From Sorex araneus (taxonomy: Eukaryota; Chordata; Mammalia; Eulipotyphla; Soricidae), in NCBI RefSeq assembly GCF_027595985.1, contig NC_073303.1, positions 27,785,347 to 27,849,346 of the forward strand: a stretch of DNA of 64,000 bases, written 5' to 3'. A program made the position numbers and the translations under genes. Shown here in pieces: positions 53,761-64,000 of this stretch (position 1 is its first letter; each line of letters begins with the position of its first letter). The notes under the pieces were generated by a model that did no database searches, was not told the origin of the DNA, and saw nothing but the letters and a program-made list of their open reading frames with translations.

Positions 53761-54000
53761 CATATATGTGCTTTAATAGAGTTTTCTTTTTTATGTTGTT
53801 TTTATACTTCTATAAATTCCTCAATGTGCTGTGGGTTTTATTGAGATCATAAGTGGTCAACAGTTTTCCTATTATTAGTAACTCAAAACTTAGAATCCCA
53901 AATCTTATTTTTTGTCTATGACTTAGTAACTGGGTGAATATGGGCAATCTTGCTCTCTTCCTCTGCCCTTCCATTTTCTCATACTTAAGACAGTGATAGT

Positions 54001-54209
54001 GGGGCTGGAGCAATAGCACAGCGGGTAGGGCGTTTGCCTTGCACGCGGCTGACCTGGGTTCGATTCCCAGCATCCCATATGGTCCCCTGAGCACCGCTAG
54101 GAGTGATTCCTGAGTGCAGAGCCAGGAGTAACCCCTATGCATAACCAGGTGTGACCCAAAAAGCAAAAAAATAAAAATAAAAAAAAAAGTTCCTTTGCTT
54201 TAAAAAAAA
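54001..54209 (+). repeat. Sor-type SINE, young, inserted in a MIR relic
   Basis: Near-consensus forward copy with a long A-rich tail. Flanks repeat aagacagtgatagt; the MIR-like sequence continues on both sides. Confidence 0.93.
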
Positions 54210-54236
54210 AAAGACAGTGATAGTAATATTCTTCAA

Positions 54237-54237
54237 G

Positions 54238-54288
<51 letters not shown>

Positions 54289-54289
54289 C
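54237..54289 (+). repeat. (ATC)n microsatellite
   Basis: Seventeen or so perfect ATC units at the edge of the element that follows. On the minus strand this is its (GAT)n tail. Confidence 0.95.
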
Positions 54290-54880
54290 TTTGATTGTTG
54301 ATTTCTCGAGTGGTCTCACTAACCCCTCCATTCGTCCTATCCCTGAGATTTTAGAAACCTCTCTCTACTCGACCTTCCCAACGATGCCACATTGGAGGCT
54401 CTTTCAGGGTCAGGGGAATGAGATCCAGCTTGTCACTGGCTTTGGCATATGATACACCATGGGAACCTTGTGAGGGTCTCCCATGTAGGCAGGAAACTCT
54501 CAGTAGATTGCCAGTTTCTCCCAGAGGGAGAAGTAGGTCATAAGATATTGCTCAGCCGCTTTGCAGCCGTGTGCTTCTGGAAGCTTGCTTTTAAGTCTCT
54601 GGATGTTGACTGTTGATGGGATTACACACACCTGGGTTCCTCTGCCGGTACCTTCATGCGTGAGGCTTGTCCGAACGTGTGGAGAGGGGCCTCGAGCATG
54701 GCTGTAGCTAGGTTCCAGAGGTCTTCATCCGCCGGGAGCTCTGCTTGGGGCAGGGAGAGAAGCTGGAGCCCATCCCCTCTGAGGGGCCCAGGGGAAGACA
54801 GCCAGGCGGGCGGGCAAGAAACTCTCTTCAAGAGTAGTAGCCGCGAATCAGATAGAATATCCCTCAGTAGTTCAAATACT
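54237..54880 (-). repeat. LINE-like element with trinucleotide tail
   Basis: Read on the minus strand, it ends in a (GAT)n tail. Its last 270 or so bases resemble the body of the second-type SINE: ctactgagagtttcctgcc, catatgccaaagccagt and ctcgagaaatcaacaatc have direct counterparts. Short trinucleotide tails and SINEs that borrow a LINE 3' end are known from RTE/BovB-type LINEs. No reverse transcriptase was seen, so the LINE identity is inferred. Confidence 0.5.
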
Positions 54881-56089
54881 TGACTCCAGGAAGAAGGATG
54901 ATGAACTAGTTACAGCGGCTGTAACCCAAGAGAGTTAGGCTCTAGGGCAGTAAATCTTCACAGTGATGAGGAAGTTTGGAAGAAAGGGGTGACGGGAGTG
55001 GGTGAAGGCATGGCTGGACAGACTGGGAAGTAACATAATCCTGGTAGGAGGCAGATGTGTGTAATTTTGAAAAGACCCTGAAAGAAGTCATAAATGTAGT
55101 CTTGTGCAGTTGGCTTCAGATTAGAAATGATTGATGGCTTGAGCAGTTTTTGTGTTTATAAAATGTAGGCTGGAATTTAAAACCATCTGTCCAAAAGAGG
55201 AAGATGAGAGCTTCGAGGGAACAATCTTAGGAAGTACCTAGGGGAGATTTATTATGGCCATACTCTCAGGGAAGGCACGAGACCACATTTGGAACTTCCT
55301 GCAGTGTGTAATGCCAGCACTGTTATTCTAGCTCACGATTGTTTTAGCTAGCCCAGCCTCCCGGCAAACCCCAGACAGCACCTCATACATACTCCTGCCA
55401 AGCTTGTGGATCCGTTTGCCAAGACTCAGCTGCCAATTGCCTTCCTCTTCTCTGACATGGATTCAGCACAGTATTCAAGACTCAATCAAATCTGCTCCTT
55501 GAAGTGTGCTCCCTGTCCATCTCACCCATGACTTCTCTTTTAAGGCTTATTGCTTCCTGGCTTTCAGGTAAACCTTTCCTTTTAGAAATATTTGTTCTCA
55601 CTTTGCAGTGACACGTGGGTCAGAGCCTGTATGTCTTAGCTGCATAGTCCCAGTAATGCTTTAGGCATAGTATAGGGCAAAGAGGCAGGGGTGGGGGGGG
55701 GAAAGAAGGGGTCTCACTCTCTGGGTCCCTGGCAAGTGGCAACAAAAGGGGGTGGGCAGCTTGGGAAGCTGGCTAAAGTCCTGGAATTTTTTCAGCCCTA
55801 GTGCTCCCTCGTTATCCAATTATCAACAGGGGGCACAGGCAGTTGAAATAGTCTCGGTGTGACAGAAGAGAGGGGAGAAAGCTTTATTTAACAAAAATTG
55901 AGCTAGGAGGAAGAGGGGAAGGAAGCAAACGCCTGACTGAGCCCAGGTCTCTAGATTTTTCTGTCTCTGCTTTAGTCTGAAAAAACACCCGGCGGCTTCT
56001 CTTCTCATTAATAGAGAAGTGAAATCTACATTTCCGGCCCCGGTCACACAGAAGTTTCACATCTGCTTTGGCTGCAGAACAGAGACACT

Positions 56090-56300
56090 CCGAAACATTA
56101 GAGGGAACTCCCAGGGCGCTCCTGCAGCCTGCGCGTGCCCGAGGGCGGCACCTGCGCCGGCGCTGGCCCCTCGCCACGCCCTCGCCCCAGCCGCGGGGCC
56201 CGAGCAGGCTTTGCAGCCGGTGGAAAGGCTCGGACAGGTCCTTGCAAGGTTACACTCACCCGCTCCTAGGGCTCGCTGTAAAGCGGAAGTGTGCGTGCAT
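56090..56300. other. small CpG-rich patch
   Basis: Dense CpG and GC around 56110-56230, unlike the flanks. There is no recognised exon. It could be a regulatory element or an unannotated transcript start. Confidence 0.5.
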
Positions 56301-56569
56301 GTGTGTGTTGCGTAGGCGCATTCACCGGTTTGAAACTGCACAAAGCGAAAGTGGAAGAGACTGAGAGCAGAAGGAACTCGGAGAACGAGGAGGATATGAT
56401 GGGACCCATTGAGGGGCTCTTCCCTTTCTTCTCCTCTTGCCTGCTTGCCGAGGACAACCACCTTTTTTTTTTTTTTTTTTTGGATCGCCTGTACACAGAT
56501 GAATGCTGTCAGAAAGCGTTAAAAGGTGTCTGGACTTTTTTTTTTTTTTTTTTAACTTTCAACGGGTCA

Positions 56570-56900
56570 ATTCCTGGTTCAATTCCCAGAATCCCATATG
56601 ACCCTGGAGCACCGCCAGGAGAAATTCCTGAGTGTTTTTTTGAGTGCAGAGCCAGGAGTAAACCCTGAGTACCCCCTGAGCATCACAGGGTCTGACCCAA
56701 AAAGAAAAAGAGAAGTGTCTGGAGGCTGGAGCAATAGCACAGCAGGCCAGGTGTTTGCCTTGCGCGCAGCTGACCTGGGTTCCACCCCCAGCATCCCATA
56801 TGGTCTCCTGAGCACTTCCAGGAGTAATTCCTGAGTGCAGAGGCAGGAGTAACTCCTGTGCATGGCCGGGTGTGACCCAAAAAACAAAAAATAAAAATAA
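56570..56900 (+). repeat. two tandem Sor-type SINEs
   Basis: A forward copy lacking its head (56570-56705) is followed by a complete forward copy from 56722, flanked by agaagtgtctgga repeats. Confidence 0.85.
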
Positions 56901-57436
56901 AAAAGAAGTGTCTGGACCTTGGTGTGAATCTTTGGACCTGGTGTTGGGATTGTCAGATGAAGGGCGAATGAGCCAGCCTATAAACACTTCCTTAGCACTG
57001 GGAACCACCACAGAGCGGGACAGTGACACCTGCAACAGAGAACACTCTGAAAACACTCTCCCTAAAAGGCTGAGAGTGGGGCTGGCTGGGAAGCCGGGCC
57101 AGATACTCATCCAACCTCAGGCAGACACAACAGGCCTCTGTTCATCAGATTCTTCTCTTATTCACTTTGGTTCATATGACTTTTTATTTAGTTTTTCTCT
57201 TTTCTTCATAAGTACCAGGTTCTCTCGGGGTCGGAGACATTGGGGGAGAGTGTCCTTGTAATTGTTTTTTCTTTCCCCCCTTTCTTTCACTATTAAACCA
57301 AATCCAAAGCTTTCAGAAGCCTATGTGAAGAGATGCAGCCCTGTAGCCTGGTGGGAAGCAGAGAAAAGCCAATTTAGAGTCTTAATTTTTGATGGTAATA
57401 AATAAATAAATTAATTAATTAATAAGCAAAAATCAC

Positions 57437-57640
57437 TAGGACTGGAGAGATAGATAGTACAGCAGGCAGGGCACTTGCTTGTACCTGGACAATCTGGGTT
57501 TGATCCCCAGAACCTCATATGGTCCCCGATCCCTGCCAAGAATGATCCCTGAAAAAAAAAAAAAAAAAAAAAGAATGATCCCTGAGCACAGACACAGGAG
57601 TAATCCTGGAGCACTGCCAGGTGTGCTCCTCGCTCCCCAC
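57437..57640 (+). repeat. Sor-type SINE with internal A tract
   Basis: Forward copy with an A19 tract at 57553 flanked by the repeated aatgatccctga. Confidence 0.85.
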
Positions 57641-58424
57641 TCCAAAGTCATCAATTACAATGTTCACAATGAGATAGAAGAATAACTTGCTATTTAAAGT
57701 CTTCACTTTCCCCGGGGAAAGGTAGGGAAACTTCATTTCACTTTTCTAGAGGCCTCCTAATGTGAAAACCTTTCAATCTGCTTCAGGTTACATGAACCCA
57801 ATGTGGGCAACGCCCAGGGAGTTTTGGGTTTGTGGGGGACAAGCGTGCTCAGGGCACTAGCCCGGAACCAGCTATTTGTGAGGGACCCGGACCGCAGCCC
57901 TGCCGGGCGATGCCTCAGCGCACAGGGCAGGGCTTCCTAGGTCCAGAGGGCAAAAAGAGGAAATCACGCTCCACGGGCTAGAACCGGGGAAGCGATGGAG
58001 ACCCGGGAGGGCTTAGGTCCATGGCCTTGACCTCTAGGCTGGAACGGCTTGCCCTCGTCTGCAGCTGTACTTTTCCTGCGCTGATTTCCACCCCAGCGGC
58101 GCTGCCCCTGCTGTCTACACTAGACCCTAAGTGCTCCAGCCTCGGCTTCTAGGTGACAGGTCAGACCCGGGGTTACGCAAGAGCTTCCTAACCAAACTCC
58201 TTTACAGGAGCAAGAAGGGGGCGTCCTCCCGGTGCGAAGGACCGCAAGAGGAAACACTTAAACCAGCGTGGCATGCAGGCTGCTTCTGTCCACGGAATAT
58301 TGGGAGATTCTCTCCTCTGGGTTAGGGAATTCCACCGCAGACTGACCATTCCACAGGAAAAGGAAAAGTTCCCGAGACTCGCTCTCCAGCCTCTCTTTCA
58401 GAGCCTCTTGCTGAATGAGTTTTA

Positions 58425-58438
58425 CCTAGCAACCGATG
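58425..58438 (+). promoter_or_regulatory. DMB: DMB X box
   Basis: CCTAGCAACCGATG is a near-perfect class II X1 box (RFX). GATGACG follows directly, as in the X2/CREB site. Confidence 0.85.
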
Positions 58439-58457
58439 ACGCTGGGCCGCGGCGCGC

Positions 58458-58470
58458 GTTGATTGGTCTC
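58458..58470 (+). promoter_or_regulatory. DMB: DMB Y box
   Basis: gttgattggtctc carries the inverted CCAAT (NF-Y). It is 19 bases after the X box, the standard class II spacing, so CIITA and interferon-gamma responsiveness is expected. Confidence 0.85.
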
Positions 58471-58734
58471 TACGTTTGCCTCCGCCCTGTTAGACAACTC
58501 TTGAGTTTGAGTCCGACTTAGCCGAGCATGAAGGAACAGGGTTAGTTAAATAGCGGCTGGGTTAGCTCTAAATCACTCATTTCGTGGGGACCAAAAGGTC
58601 CGGGCCATAACGCATTCCACTCAGTGTCTGGAGATCATCTACCCAGGCTGGGGCTCCCACGAAGACAAGGACCCAAGGTGCCTGGAAAAGCTGGCGCAAG
58701 GGACTGGATTCTCCTTGCCTTCTTGGAGTGAAGC

Positions 58735-58789
58735 ATGATCTCAGTCCTGCCACTGCTGCTGGGCCTCAGCCTCTGCTGCACCCAAGCAG
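58735..58789 (+). CDS. DMB: DMB exon 1 (signal peptide)
   Basis: ATG in aagcATGATC opens MISVLPLLLGLSLCCTQA and the exon ends at the donor GTAAGG. Confidence 0.92.
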
Positions 58790-60564
58790 GTAAGGACAGA
58801 CCTCCCGGGACCGACCTTCCTCAGCTCCAGCTTCCCGGGAGGGCATGTTTATAGGATTTGGCCCTCCAGTGGGTTTACCCCATTAGCTACTCGCATAGCC
58901 TGTTGTGTTGCTGCCTTGCAGCAGCAATTTCAATCACCAGGCGGTGTCATTCTTTGTGTGTTCGGATCTCTTTCTTGCTGGGATGTAGGAAGGACATGTT
59001 CCGTCTGCTTTACCGGCCCGGCTGGCTGCCCAGCGCCACTACATAGCAGTGCAACGGCGTGAATCTTTAGTAGTGCATTGTGTACAGAACAAGGCTGACT
59101 CCCTTGAGCTCTTTTCTCACTCAGTAATTTGCCTTTTGATGGTCTTGTTCTGGGTAATCTTGGGCCACTCCTGGCCCCATACTTAGTGTCACATAAAGAG
59201 GAAATGGACTCTAAAAATTCATTCTGGCTCTTCATTGTGGTTCTCAGGGACTTCTGGACAAGAGCGTGCTCAGTGGATGCCCTGGCTTGCTTGAAACTGT
59301 GCCCTGCTCACTGGGTAGAACTGGGGCTTGGGTCCCCGTAGAAGTCTCTCACCTCCCTGACTCTTTCTTTGCCTCCTGTAGGTGGCTTTGTGTCCCAGTT
59401 GGAAAGCACCTGTATCTTGGATAGTGATGGGACGCCAGTGGATTTCAGTTTTTGTATGTCCTTCAACAAGGATTTGCTCACTTGCTGGGATCCCGAGCAG
59501 ACCATGATGGTGCCACGGGATTATGGAGTGCTGTCTTCACTGGCCAGTGGCCTCTCAAACTATCTCAACAAAATGGAAAACCTAATCCAGTACTTGTCCA
59601 GGGGGCTTCAGGACTGTTCATCCCACACCCAGCCCTTTTGGGGAGCGCTGACAAAAAGGATTCGTAAGGAGAGGGGTGCAGAGGGGCATGGCTGGGAGGG
59701 GATGGGGGCAAAGAGGATCCCTCCGAAGGCAAGGAATTCTAAATCTGGGTAGGAACAAAGCAGAAAATGTTTGAGCTGGAATGTAGAAAGAGGAAGGGGT
59801 AACTATCAAGGAAAATCAGAGTGGTTATTAGGGGATGGGGGAGCCTGAGGGGAGAGGGAGAGGGGGTTAAAACAGGGTGGGGAGGATTCAACCAGGGATG
59901 AACTATTGGGAGGAGAGTATGTTTTCCACCTTTGCAGGGAATCTCAGGATGATCCAGATTCAAGATCTAATAGGAGTGTGTCAGAATAAGTAAAATTACT
60001 TTCCCCCAAATGTTCATGCCTCTTTATCACATATCCTTGATACTCTAGGTGTAGGAAGGGCTCAGTCACAGAAATATTTGGAAAAGCTCTCCAGGATTCT
60101 GAAACTTGCTCACTTAATCCCTCGCTTGGAAAATACTGTGAGATTGGTAAAAAGAAAACTTGAAGATCTCTCTGGGACAGAGTAATGCATCTTAAGATGT
60201 GATTTCTGAACCACCTGCCTCAGAATTGCTTGGGGAGGGGGGCAGGTGTTGGTTAAAAATGAGTACCCCTCGTAGTTCATTGAATGAAATTATCTGGGCA
60301 TACAAGCTAGAGAACCTGCATTTTAGCACCATTTCTTGGATTTGTAGTTAAGGTTTTGTTTGAAAAGCATTGACATAGGGTCAGGGAGATAGTACAGCAG
60401 GTAGGGCTCTTACTTGCCTTGCACGTGACCAACCTGGGTTTGAACCCTGACACCCTATGTGGTACTCTGAGTCCTGCCCAGGAGTTGATTCCTGAGTGCA
60501 GAGTCAAGAATAAGCCCTGAGCACTGAGGGGTGTGGACCCCCCCCAAAAAAAAAGCAAAGCGCA

Positions 60565-60620
<56 letters not shown>

Positions 60621-63600
60621 AGAAAGACAAAAAGAGAGAGAGAAATAAAGAAAGGAAGAAAGGAAGGAAGAAAAGCACCAACATAGATACAACTAGGATG
60701 GTTACCTAGAAAAATAAACTAAAAGATGGCAATATTTATAGATACATCAATTTTAGACTATACAAATCCAAATTTAGGAGAGCTGTGAGTAAGGCTTTTC
60801 AAACTAAGAAAAAAAAGCCTTCATTTAGCAAATTAATTTACTAAATAAGATTTGAAGAATTAAATCTTTTCCTCCCTTCACACATCCCAAATTTATGGCT
60901 CTGGACAATCGTTAGCTTATGTTCTTCAAATAAATCTGATGACTTCTGAACCAGCTTGCAGTTCAGACCAGGCTATTACTTATTGTCATCAGATATTATT
61001 TTGAAGGAAAGAAAAGAAAAACCACAACAGGGTAAAATTAAAGAAAGAGTAGATGGATCAGGAATAAATTCTAAGCTCTCATTTTAAAAAGGATGCATGA
61101 TGTAACAGGATGGGGTGGGCAAAGGGTTGGCAAAATTGATGATGGGCTGAAGTAGCATAGAAACAAAGTTGGGACAAAAGCCAATCTGTGGCCTTCCTTT
61201 GTGACATATGTTTCTTCCTATGCAGAGCCTCCATCTGTGCAAGTAGCCGAAACCACTCCTTTCAACACCAGGGAGCCTGTGATGCTGGCCTGCTATGTGT
61301 CGGGCTTCTATCCCGCCGATGTGACCATCACATGGAGAAAGAATGGGGAGGTTGTCCTCCCTCAAAACAGTGCTCCTAGTGTTATCCAGCCCAATGGAGA
61401 CTGGACCTACCAGACTGTCTCCCATTTAGCTACAAATCCCTCTTTTGGGGACACCTACATCTGTGTGGTAGAGCACGCCGCGAGTCCTGACCTCATCCTG
61501 CAGTACTGGAGTAAGTGAATGGCCGGGGGGAGGAATTAGGGTTAAAGCAGAGACATATTGCCAGTGAATGGGGAGAAAGGAACACTCAGAGGTTCATGGC
61601 ATATGTAGCGGGAGAGTCGGAGGCTTGGAGAGAGTTTTGAAGAACTCCTGGAGGGTTCATGATCAGAGGTGGGGATTCAGAATGGGCAGAGGGTTGTGCT
61701 GTGATGTTAATGCTGGGTGGGAGGGCAGCATGACTGTCCTGAAAGGGAGATGTAGAGTTGGTAACTATTTCTTCAATACCAACCAATACAATGCAATGCC
61801 CTAGGATTCTTGGCTATTCTGTTGTCAGATCAGGAACGGGACTTGGAGCAACAGAGAAGTCTGTAGTAGAAAGAGCGCGGCAGTGGACTGAATTTGGGCA
61901 GCTCTCTCAGGAAGGAAGACGCCCAGGCTGGCACTTGAGTGTACATGTTTGGGGGTGATAATGAATAGGGAACCAGCCACCATTGTTTGAACCCCAGGAT
62001 AGGAAGTAGCTAAAGGAAATGAGAGAAGTTGCATACAGACTTGGGGATTGGAAAAGAGAAGAGCGAGACATGAGGAAGAGGAAGGGTGTCTACAGGGGCC
62101 CAGGCAGCAGGACCCCAAAATGGCTGCCCAAGGCGGGAGCCAGATGGTGGGTAGAATGCTTTCCTTTATGCAGCCAACCTGGGTTCAGTCCCTGGCTACA
62201 CACATGTTCCACACACACTGTCAGGAGTGATCTCTGAGTGCAGAGCTAAGAGTAAGCCCTAAACAGTGCAGGTGTGGCCACAATAACAAACAACCCAAAC
62301 CCAAATACTAATCCGTTTCAGTCACATGGAGTCTCAGCCTGCCTTTATTACCACGAATAAGATGTCTCAGGGTTCTATGCTATAAAACTTAGATACATTT
62401 TTTTTTCTTTTTGGGTCACACCTAGCGATGCACAGGTGTTACTCCTGGCTTTGCACTTAGGAATTACTCCTGGCAGTGCTCAAGGGACCAAATGGGATGC
62501 TGGGAATCAAACCTGGGTCGGTTGTGTGCAGGGCAAATGCCCTACCTGCTGTGCTATCACTCCAGCCCCAAACTTAGATACATTTTAATCATACTTCTTA
62601 AGAGAAAAACCTTCCTCCCACCTTTTACCCCCCCACCACATTTTTTTTTTTTTGCTTTTTGGGTCACACCCGGCAACGCACAGGGGCCACTCCTGGCTCT
62701 GCACTCAGGAATTACCCCTGGCAGTGCTCAGGGGACCATATGGGATGCCAGGAATCGAACCTGGGTTGGCCGCGTGCAAGGCAAACGCCCTACCCGCTGT
62801 GCTATTGCTCCAGCCTCCCACCACCTTTTTTGGGTCTAGCTACCCGTGGCGTATTTCTTATGCCAAAAACAGTAACAATAAGTCTCACAATGAGAGATGT
62901 TACTGGTGCCTGCTCGAACAACTTGATGAGCAACGGGATGACAGTGACAGTGACTCAGTGGTGCCTGGATTGCTCCTTGCAGTGCTCAAGGGACCCTATG
63001 GTGGCACAGCTTGATCCTGGACCTCCTACATGCCAAGTATGTGCTCCGCCCACTGAGTTAGCTCTTTGGCCCAGAAAAAAAAAACAATTTTTGATATTGG
63101 TATTGGTTCCTGTGCTTCTTCCATTTCTCCCAATGAACAGATTTTTGGTGATGCTTCATTCAAAGTGAAATTTCATTAAAGACACACCACTGTTTCCTGT
63201 GAGAACCCAGAACGTACATTGCTTTTTCATAATTAAGTGTTCTTACCTCATAAAAACCAAACCAAACCAAAAAATCCACTCAACCAGAACATCGGCTGGG
63301 CTGAGGCCTCTTACTGCAGGCTGAGATCTGTCTGTCCAGCTGCCGAGAAGGGGTGCAGAGCAGAGAATGGCATCCCGCCGCGCAGCCCAGCCGTTCTGGA
63401 AAGTCGCTTTCACAGCATGCCCAAAGTTTTCTTTGGTGGTGAAATGTTTGTGTTAGCCTGGGCAGGGCGAGTCAGGTGGAACCAGCTGCAGGGAGTGGGG
63501 ACTATGGACACAGTTTGGGGGAATGCCCCGTGGAAAATCTAGGTGTGGACAGCAAGGAGACACAGCAGTACTAGGAGAACTCAAGAAACGGAAGCACTGG

Positions 63601-63646
63601 AAGTCAGAAAAGATGGGAAGATACATTTTGTTTATTTATTTATTTT

Positions 63647-63698
<52 letters not shown>

Positions 63699-64000
63699 AC
63701 CTGGGCAGTGCTCAGGGACCACTCCTGGTTCTGTGCTCAGGGTGACCCATGGTGGTACTTGGGGGACCATGTGGTACCAGGGAACTGCATGTAGGGCAAG
63801 TGCCTTATCCGCTGCAGCTCTCTCCAGCCCTTTGAGTAAAAGAATTTATTCTTTTGGGGGGTGGGGGAATGGAAAGGCATTTTGATAGAGTAAGGATTTA
63901 GACATTGTCACCATACGGAGAGGGGAGCGGGGACCTCCTTATTCTATGGTGAGATGGTGTCCTTGGTGCTTAGGGAAAAGAGAGGGTCCCTTTAGAGCCT
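58735..64000 (+). CDS. DMB: MHC class II DM beta chain, 5' part; continues past window
   Basis: DM beta pairs with DM alpha to catalyse CLIP release in endosomes. Three exons are present (58735-58789, 59382-59663, 61226-61510). They give the signal peptide (ISVLPLLLGLSLCC), the beta1 domain (FVSQLESTCILD ... CWDPEQ ... THTQPFWGALTK) and the beta2 Ig domain (TTPFNTREPVMLACYVSGFY ... WTYQTVSHLA ... CVVEHAA). Phases agree and no stop interrupts them. The transmembrane, tail and lysosomal-sorting exons were not found before 64000 and should lie to the right. Compared with human DMB, the beta1 N-R-T glycosylation sequon reads K-R-I, and one beta1 cysteine (human APCEFG) is arginine (VPRDYG). Confidence 0.93.
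59382..59663 (+). CDS. DMB: DMB exon 2 (beta1)
   Basis: The acceptor is cctcctgtag. It encodes GFVSQLESTCILDSDGTP through FWGALTKRI and ends at the donor GTAAGG. Length 282. Confidence 0.94.
60375..60555 (+). repeat. Sor-type SINE, DMB intron 2
   Basis: Forward copy with gggagatagtacagcaggta. Confidence 0.8.
60563..60675 (+). repeat. (AAAG)n microsatellite
   Basis: About 14 AAAG units, then mixed AG/AAGG units, growing from the SINE A-rich tail. Confidence 0.95.
61226..61510 (+). CDS. DMB: DMB exon 3 (beta2 Ig domain)
   Basis: The acceptor is cctatgcag. It encodes PPSVQVAETTPFNTREPV through LILQYW and ends at the donor GTAAGT. Length 285. Confidence 0.95.
62130..62290 (+). repeat. Sor-type SINE, old, DMB intron 3
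   Basis: Forward copy with atgcagccaacctgggttc. Confidence 0.7.
62396..62568 (-). repeat. Sor-type SINE, DMB intron 3
   Basis: Reverse copy. Flanks repeat aaacttagatacattt. Confidence 0.92.
62641..62818 (-). repeat. Sor-type SINE, young, DMB intron 3
   Basis: Near-consensus reverse copy after a T tract; ends tgctattgctccagcc. Confidence 0.92.
62830..62958 (+). repeat. second-type SINE body without head
   Basis: Starts at gctacccgtggcgtattt and ends at gcaacgggatgacagtgac; the tRNA-like head is absent. Confidence 0.8.
62959..63073 (-). repeat. Sor-type SINE fragment
   Basis: Reverse fragment ending agctctttggcccag, directly after the second-type body. Confidence 0.65.
63647..63695 (+). repeat. 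(GT)n microsatellite, DMB intron 3
   Basis: About 23 GT units. Confidence 0.95.
63696..63830 (-). repeat. Sor-type SINE, old, DMB intron 3
   Basis: Reverse copy ending gcagctctctccagccc, next to the GT run. Confidence 0.72.

Larger units (their letters stand above)
49860..58400. other. DMA-DMB intergenic region
   Basis: No coding exon was recognised. The interval contains SINEs, L1, L2 and MIR relics, a trinucleotide-tailed LINE-like element at 54.24-54.88 kb and a small CpG-rich patch at 56.09-56.30 kb. Stretches with nothing identified include 50.2-50.65, 54.9-55.8 and 57.75-58.4 kb. Confidence 0.6.

Noticed and set aside
54622-54831. 69-codon minus-strand frame as a gene
   Set aside because: It lies inside the trinucleotide-tailed element and has no recognised domain.
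61511-64000. Search for DMB transmembrane exon 4
   Set aside because: No exon with the expected connecting peptide and membrane helix was found before the window ends, so it is taken to lie to the right.

Overview
The window is mammalian nuclear DNA from the MHC class II region, almost certainly from a shrew (Sorex or a close relative). The genes recognised are BRD2, the DM alpha chain gene (DMA) and the first three exons of the DM beta chain gene (DMB). They have mammalian exon structure and lie in the mammalian order and orientation: DOA(+), BRD2(-), DMA(+), DMB(+). The host assignment comes from the dominant repeat, a tRNA-derived SINE present in more than 60 copies that matches the Sor-type SINEs described from shrews. 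The species call is an inference.

Layout. Positions 1-17.7 kb hold the place where DOA should be. Only an orphan exon 1 with its leader peptide (1036-1108) is visible; the rest is SINEs, L1 fragments, a probable LTR and microsatellites. Positions 17.7-25.7 kb hold BRD2 on the minus strand. Twelve coding exons give a 798-residue double-bromodomain protein, read from a TATA/CRE/CCAAT promoter. A CpG island extends to about 29.1 kb and may contain a second promoter. Positions 29.2-43.4 kb are gene-poor with many old repeats. Positions 43.5-49.9 kb hold DMA, complete in five exons (260 residues), behind an X/Y-box promoter. Positions 49.9-58.4 kb are intergenic and include a LINE-like element with a trinucleotide tail. 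From 58.4 kb DMB begins with a near-perfect X/Y promoter. Its leader, beta1 and beta2 exons are present, and the transmembrane and tail exons lie beyond the right edge.

How the genes relate. DMA and DMB form the endosomal DM heterodimer, which removes CLIP from class II molecules and edits their peptides. Both have SXY-type promoters, which bind RFX, CREB and NF-Y and recruit CIITA, so they are expected to be co-induced. DOA encodes one chain of DO, the DM inhibitor. Its apparent reduction to one exon would mean this animal lacks a functional DO at this locus. BRD2 is an unrelated chromatin reader that is conserved in this position.

Limits. All coordinates come from reading the sequence by eye. 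Coding-exon boundaries follow GT/AG signals, reading phase and family knowledge. Repeat boundaries are approximate. I found no previously undescribed protein system. The most notable observations are the DOA remnant, a second SINE family whose body matches a LINE-like 3' end, a coding-like ORF antisense to the BRD2 leader, and the loss of the DMB glycosylation site.
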